A DNA stretch of 64,000 nucleotides from assembly GCA_944548615.1 (NCBI GenBank), contig OX155972.1, forward strand, positions 8,572,159-8,636,158. Direction: 5' to 3'. The translations under genes and the position numbers were made by a program. Source of the DNA: Micropterix aruncella. Taxonomy: Eukaryota; Arthropoda; Insecta; Lepidoptera; Micropterigidae. Under the pieces are notes generated by a model. That model was not told the DNA's origin and ran no database searches. It saw only the letters and a program-made list of their open reading frames with translations. Shown here in pieces: positions 61,635 to 64,000 of this stretch (the stretch's first letter is position 1; each line of letters starts with the position of its first letter).

Positions 61635-61689
61635 TGTGTTGCAGTAGCGTTGCGCCCGGTTTAAATGGGGTTACGCGGCACCTAGGTGG

Positions 61690-62460
61690 AGATTTATTTA
61701 TTTATTTATTGAGGCGACAAGATACCTGGGAACGACCATATCTAAGGAATTTAGTTTTATGAGTTTTTAAAAAAATATAACCAATAATTTAAAAAAGTTT
61801 CTTAGTGAATCCCTCGATAAGGAACCAATTTAAAATTTGGACTCAAAAAAGTTGCTCATTGCCATTGCTCATTGCCCATTAAGGCTTTAAACTGACTTCG
61901 AAAACTTTCAGGCGCGTTTACTCCTACAAAGTAAGCAGTGAGTGTGTTTTATTATAATTTCTATATATTGACTGGTTAATTTTCTAGGGCAGCACTTAGC
62001 GACATTTTGCATTTAGGCCCTAAATTAATTACAATTAATTAAACGCGAGAACGCTCTGAGAGTTACGCTAAATATGCTTTGTCGTTAACTCCCTTATACC
62101 ACCACTGCGTAAAGATAGTTATTCTGTGCTAGCGCTGCGATTGATCGTTTAGTATGCGTCTGTTTCCCGGCGCTAGCGGACGTGGAATCTGCGCTTGACT
62201 CTTCGTTAATGCTGGATTTTTATTGGTCAAACCCTACAAAATTGACTCCGCCTATTTTTTCGGGTGTCCGCCCATTTCGGGTATTTTTCTGAGGTCTCAT
62301 GTCGCCTTAATTTCAAATATTATTCAAGAGCATTACAGACGAATCCAATTAGCCCTTGAATATTAAATCTAGAGTACAAGTCCATGACAACTAACTTACA
62401 TAACTAAATTAATGCAACAAAACAAAACATAAAAAATATAAAACAAGTAAAAGACAGATT
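61690..62460. other. 0.77-kb insertion in the conserved block, type unknown
   Basis: Begins at a (TTTA)n run. GC-rich at 62050-62280. No coding domain or inverted end was recognised. Its presence is inferred from the A-block alignment. Confidence 0.5.
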
Positions 62461-62829
62461 ATGATAAACATAATGACACATGTCAAGCCATGAAATGCAT
62501 GGCCATATTTGGTCATATTGAGTGGATTTCGCGGTACCGTCTCTGTTCAAAGTGTGAGTCAATTCTTTGAGTTGTGTGTTAGACTAGGGAGATACTTGGA
62601 GCTATTTTTCCATGCTTGCTTTATATTTTTACAATCTTTTATTTAAATTGCAATGTTTGTTTAGGTCCAATCTTGCAAGCAGAATTAGAACCACTTCCTC
62701 TTATCTTATGACCTGTCGGAATATTAAAGTAATTTTAATGAAATATGAAAGTATGATTCAGTCCAAAAAAAAGTATAATCTATATCCTTCTTGGAAATAT
62801 AGAACCAATTAAAAATATATTAACATTAT

Positions 62830-63640
62830 ATAAGATACTTACGTCAGCTAGCTCAATTAAAATCAGTTAATATTGAAGTATATTCCAATAATAGAATACG
62901 TAAATTTTATTCATAATGAGGTACTTACACTAATTGGAGAATACATGAATTAATCCTAACGCTTCTTTAAACATAAGTTCTCATCGAAATTTTAATCGTC
63001 ATTATTACAGTTGAAAACACATTTTCCAATGGTACAATGGGTGGGCGTTTTATTGGATAATGTTCTCTGAGTAAATATAAATGGTGTATTACATTTGACA
63101 ATATAAATAATGTATTACATTTGACATTCATGGTCATTTACCGACATAACTTTTAATGATAAATGGATAACAACCGATCATCCAGCTTTTTATTTATTGA
63201 TATATATTCCAAAATAAAATATTTCTTAGGCTATTTCTATTTCTTATGTATTTTAATTTCATTCTTTATACATCTGTATTTTTAATGCCTAGCCTGTGTT
63301 GAGTATCAGTACAAAAATATTCATCTCCATACATGCTGATTTTCAGCATAGGCCTTGTTTTTTTTTGTTTTTTATTTCATTGATTAAAAAAAAATATGGA
63401 AGAATATATACACAATTATTTAGCGTCACTCCTAACTAGGCGGTGCCTGTGCCGATAATTAGTATAGGTTAGGTTTTTTTTTTTTTTTTTCCCTATTAAG
63501 TTAACCACTTAATGGGGGAGTTTATTCAGAAAAGCCTTGCTCGTTTGTCAAGGCGTTAATCTTAGGTTGCAATTTATTTGCTTAAATTTAATTTTATGCT
63601 ATGCAAATGGAGATAATAGCTATCATATATTAATGCTATC
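62830..63640. other. Decayed P1-like sequence and unassigned DNA
   Basis: Phrases such as 'GGGCGTTTTATTGGATAATG' and 'ACTAATTGGAGAATACATGA' weakly parallel P1 up to about 63190, where intron 1 of a next copy would be. After that nothing is recognised apart from a T-run near 63476. Confidence 0.45.
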
Positions 63641-64000
63641 ACATATAAGTCATAATTATTTGCGCCACCGTGCCGATTATTTTGCACCACCGTGTATAAG
63701 CTAGAGTCATCTGTTGTGTCAAGATACGACGCACTGCAAGATGATTTTCACACTCCTCCGTTGATCGATTTTATTTTGGCCGTGATTAATTGTAAGTATT
63801 CGTAGTAGGTTCTGGAGACTTGCTTTGACTTCAGCACTTCTTGCGGGTTGTTGTAGTCCAGGTCGTGTTGTTCGCAGATACAGCGCATTTCGTATCGTTC
63901 TTTTTCTAGTGCTCCGCATTGAAATAATACGTGCTCTACGGTTTGTCCGCTGGTGTCGTTGCAAGGGCAGATGTCGTCGTCTCTAAGTTTAAAGCGCATG
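63640..64000 (-). mobile_element. LINE ORF2 C-terminus, runs off the window
   Basis: The minus-strand frame 63999-63748 has 'DICPCNDTSGQTVEHVLFQC', a CxC...H...C knuckle of the kind that ends I/R1-type ORF2. The remainder lies beyond 64000. Confidence 0.8.

Larger units (their letters stand above)
60106..62820 (+). promoter_or_regulatory. Conserved block after receptor D, candidate 5' region of a copy beyond it
   Basis: Pieces homologous to the blocks after A and B lie at about 60106-60150, 61085-61297, 61341-61378, 61635-61685 and 62465-62800. They include 'GGTTTAAATACTC' (61189), 'AATGACGTCGA' (61207) and 'CCGGTTTAAATGGGG' (61661). Between them are a LINE, two short insertions with 11-bp flanking duplications and a 0.77-kb insertion. 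The segment equal to the candidate start exon (62490-62521) is one base longer than in the A block, shifting its frame. Confidence 0.45.

Overview
The window is eukaryotic DNA, almost certainly from an insect and most likely a moth or butterfly. It is AT-rich and packed with mobile elements. Its only recognisable cellular genes are insect odorant receptors (7tm_6 family) with spliced exons. The lepidopteran call rests on the receptors, on LINE tails ending in the antisense of 'TTTTTGAAGTCGGTTAAAAA'-type sequence, on a repeat at 12.33-12.68 kb that I recognise from moth and butterfly intergenic DNA, and on TTAA-flanked piggyBac-type elements. No rRNA or intact tRNA gene was seen.

Layout. 0-4.56 kb: (TA)n, an inverted partial unit, then a nearly perfect tandem array of a 557-bp unit. 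4.57-8.4 kb: LINE tail, a 315-bp fold-back element, and (TA)n tracts flanked by a diverged 567-bp relative of the satellite. 8.4-28.5 kb: no host gene recognised; nested DNA transposons (Tc1/mariner-like, piggyBac MITE, hAT-like), several LINE 3' fragments, a probable solo LTR, and a dispersed GC-rich 0.65-0.7-kb retroposon-like family, here called 'G family'. 28.5-62.8 kb: the odorant receptor locus. 62.8-64 kb: decayed repeats and a LINE 3' end running off the edge.

Receptor locus. Copies A and B lie on the minus strand (29183-33245 and 36452-42065); copies C and D on the plus strand (50820-51224 and 57830-60105), an inverted arrangement centred near 46-47.6 kb. Copies A and B each show a 405-bp exon and a 650-bp terminal exon, both open, with matching phase-1 splice sites. 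C keeps only the 405-bp exon. D has both exons but each is frameshifted. All copies share intronic transposon fossils, so the insertions can be used to order the duplications: a G-family insertion is shared by C and D and absent from A and B. The intergenic blocks after A, B and D are homologous and look like the promoter and start of a next copy. The first coding exon of the receptors is not securely identified.

Microsatellite. About 4 kb of the window is (TA)n in eleven tracts, up to 1.1 kb long. The long runs of alternating Ile-Tyr that these tracts seem to encode are not genes.
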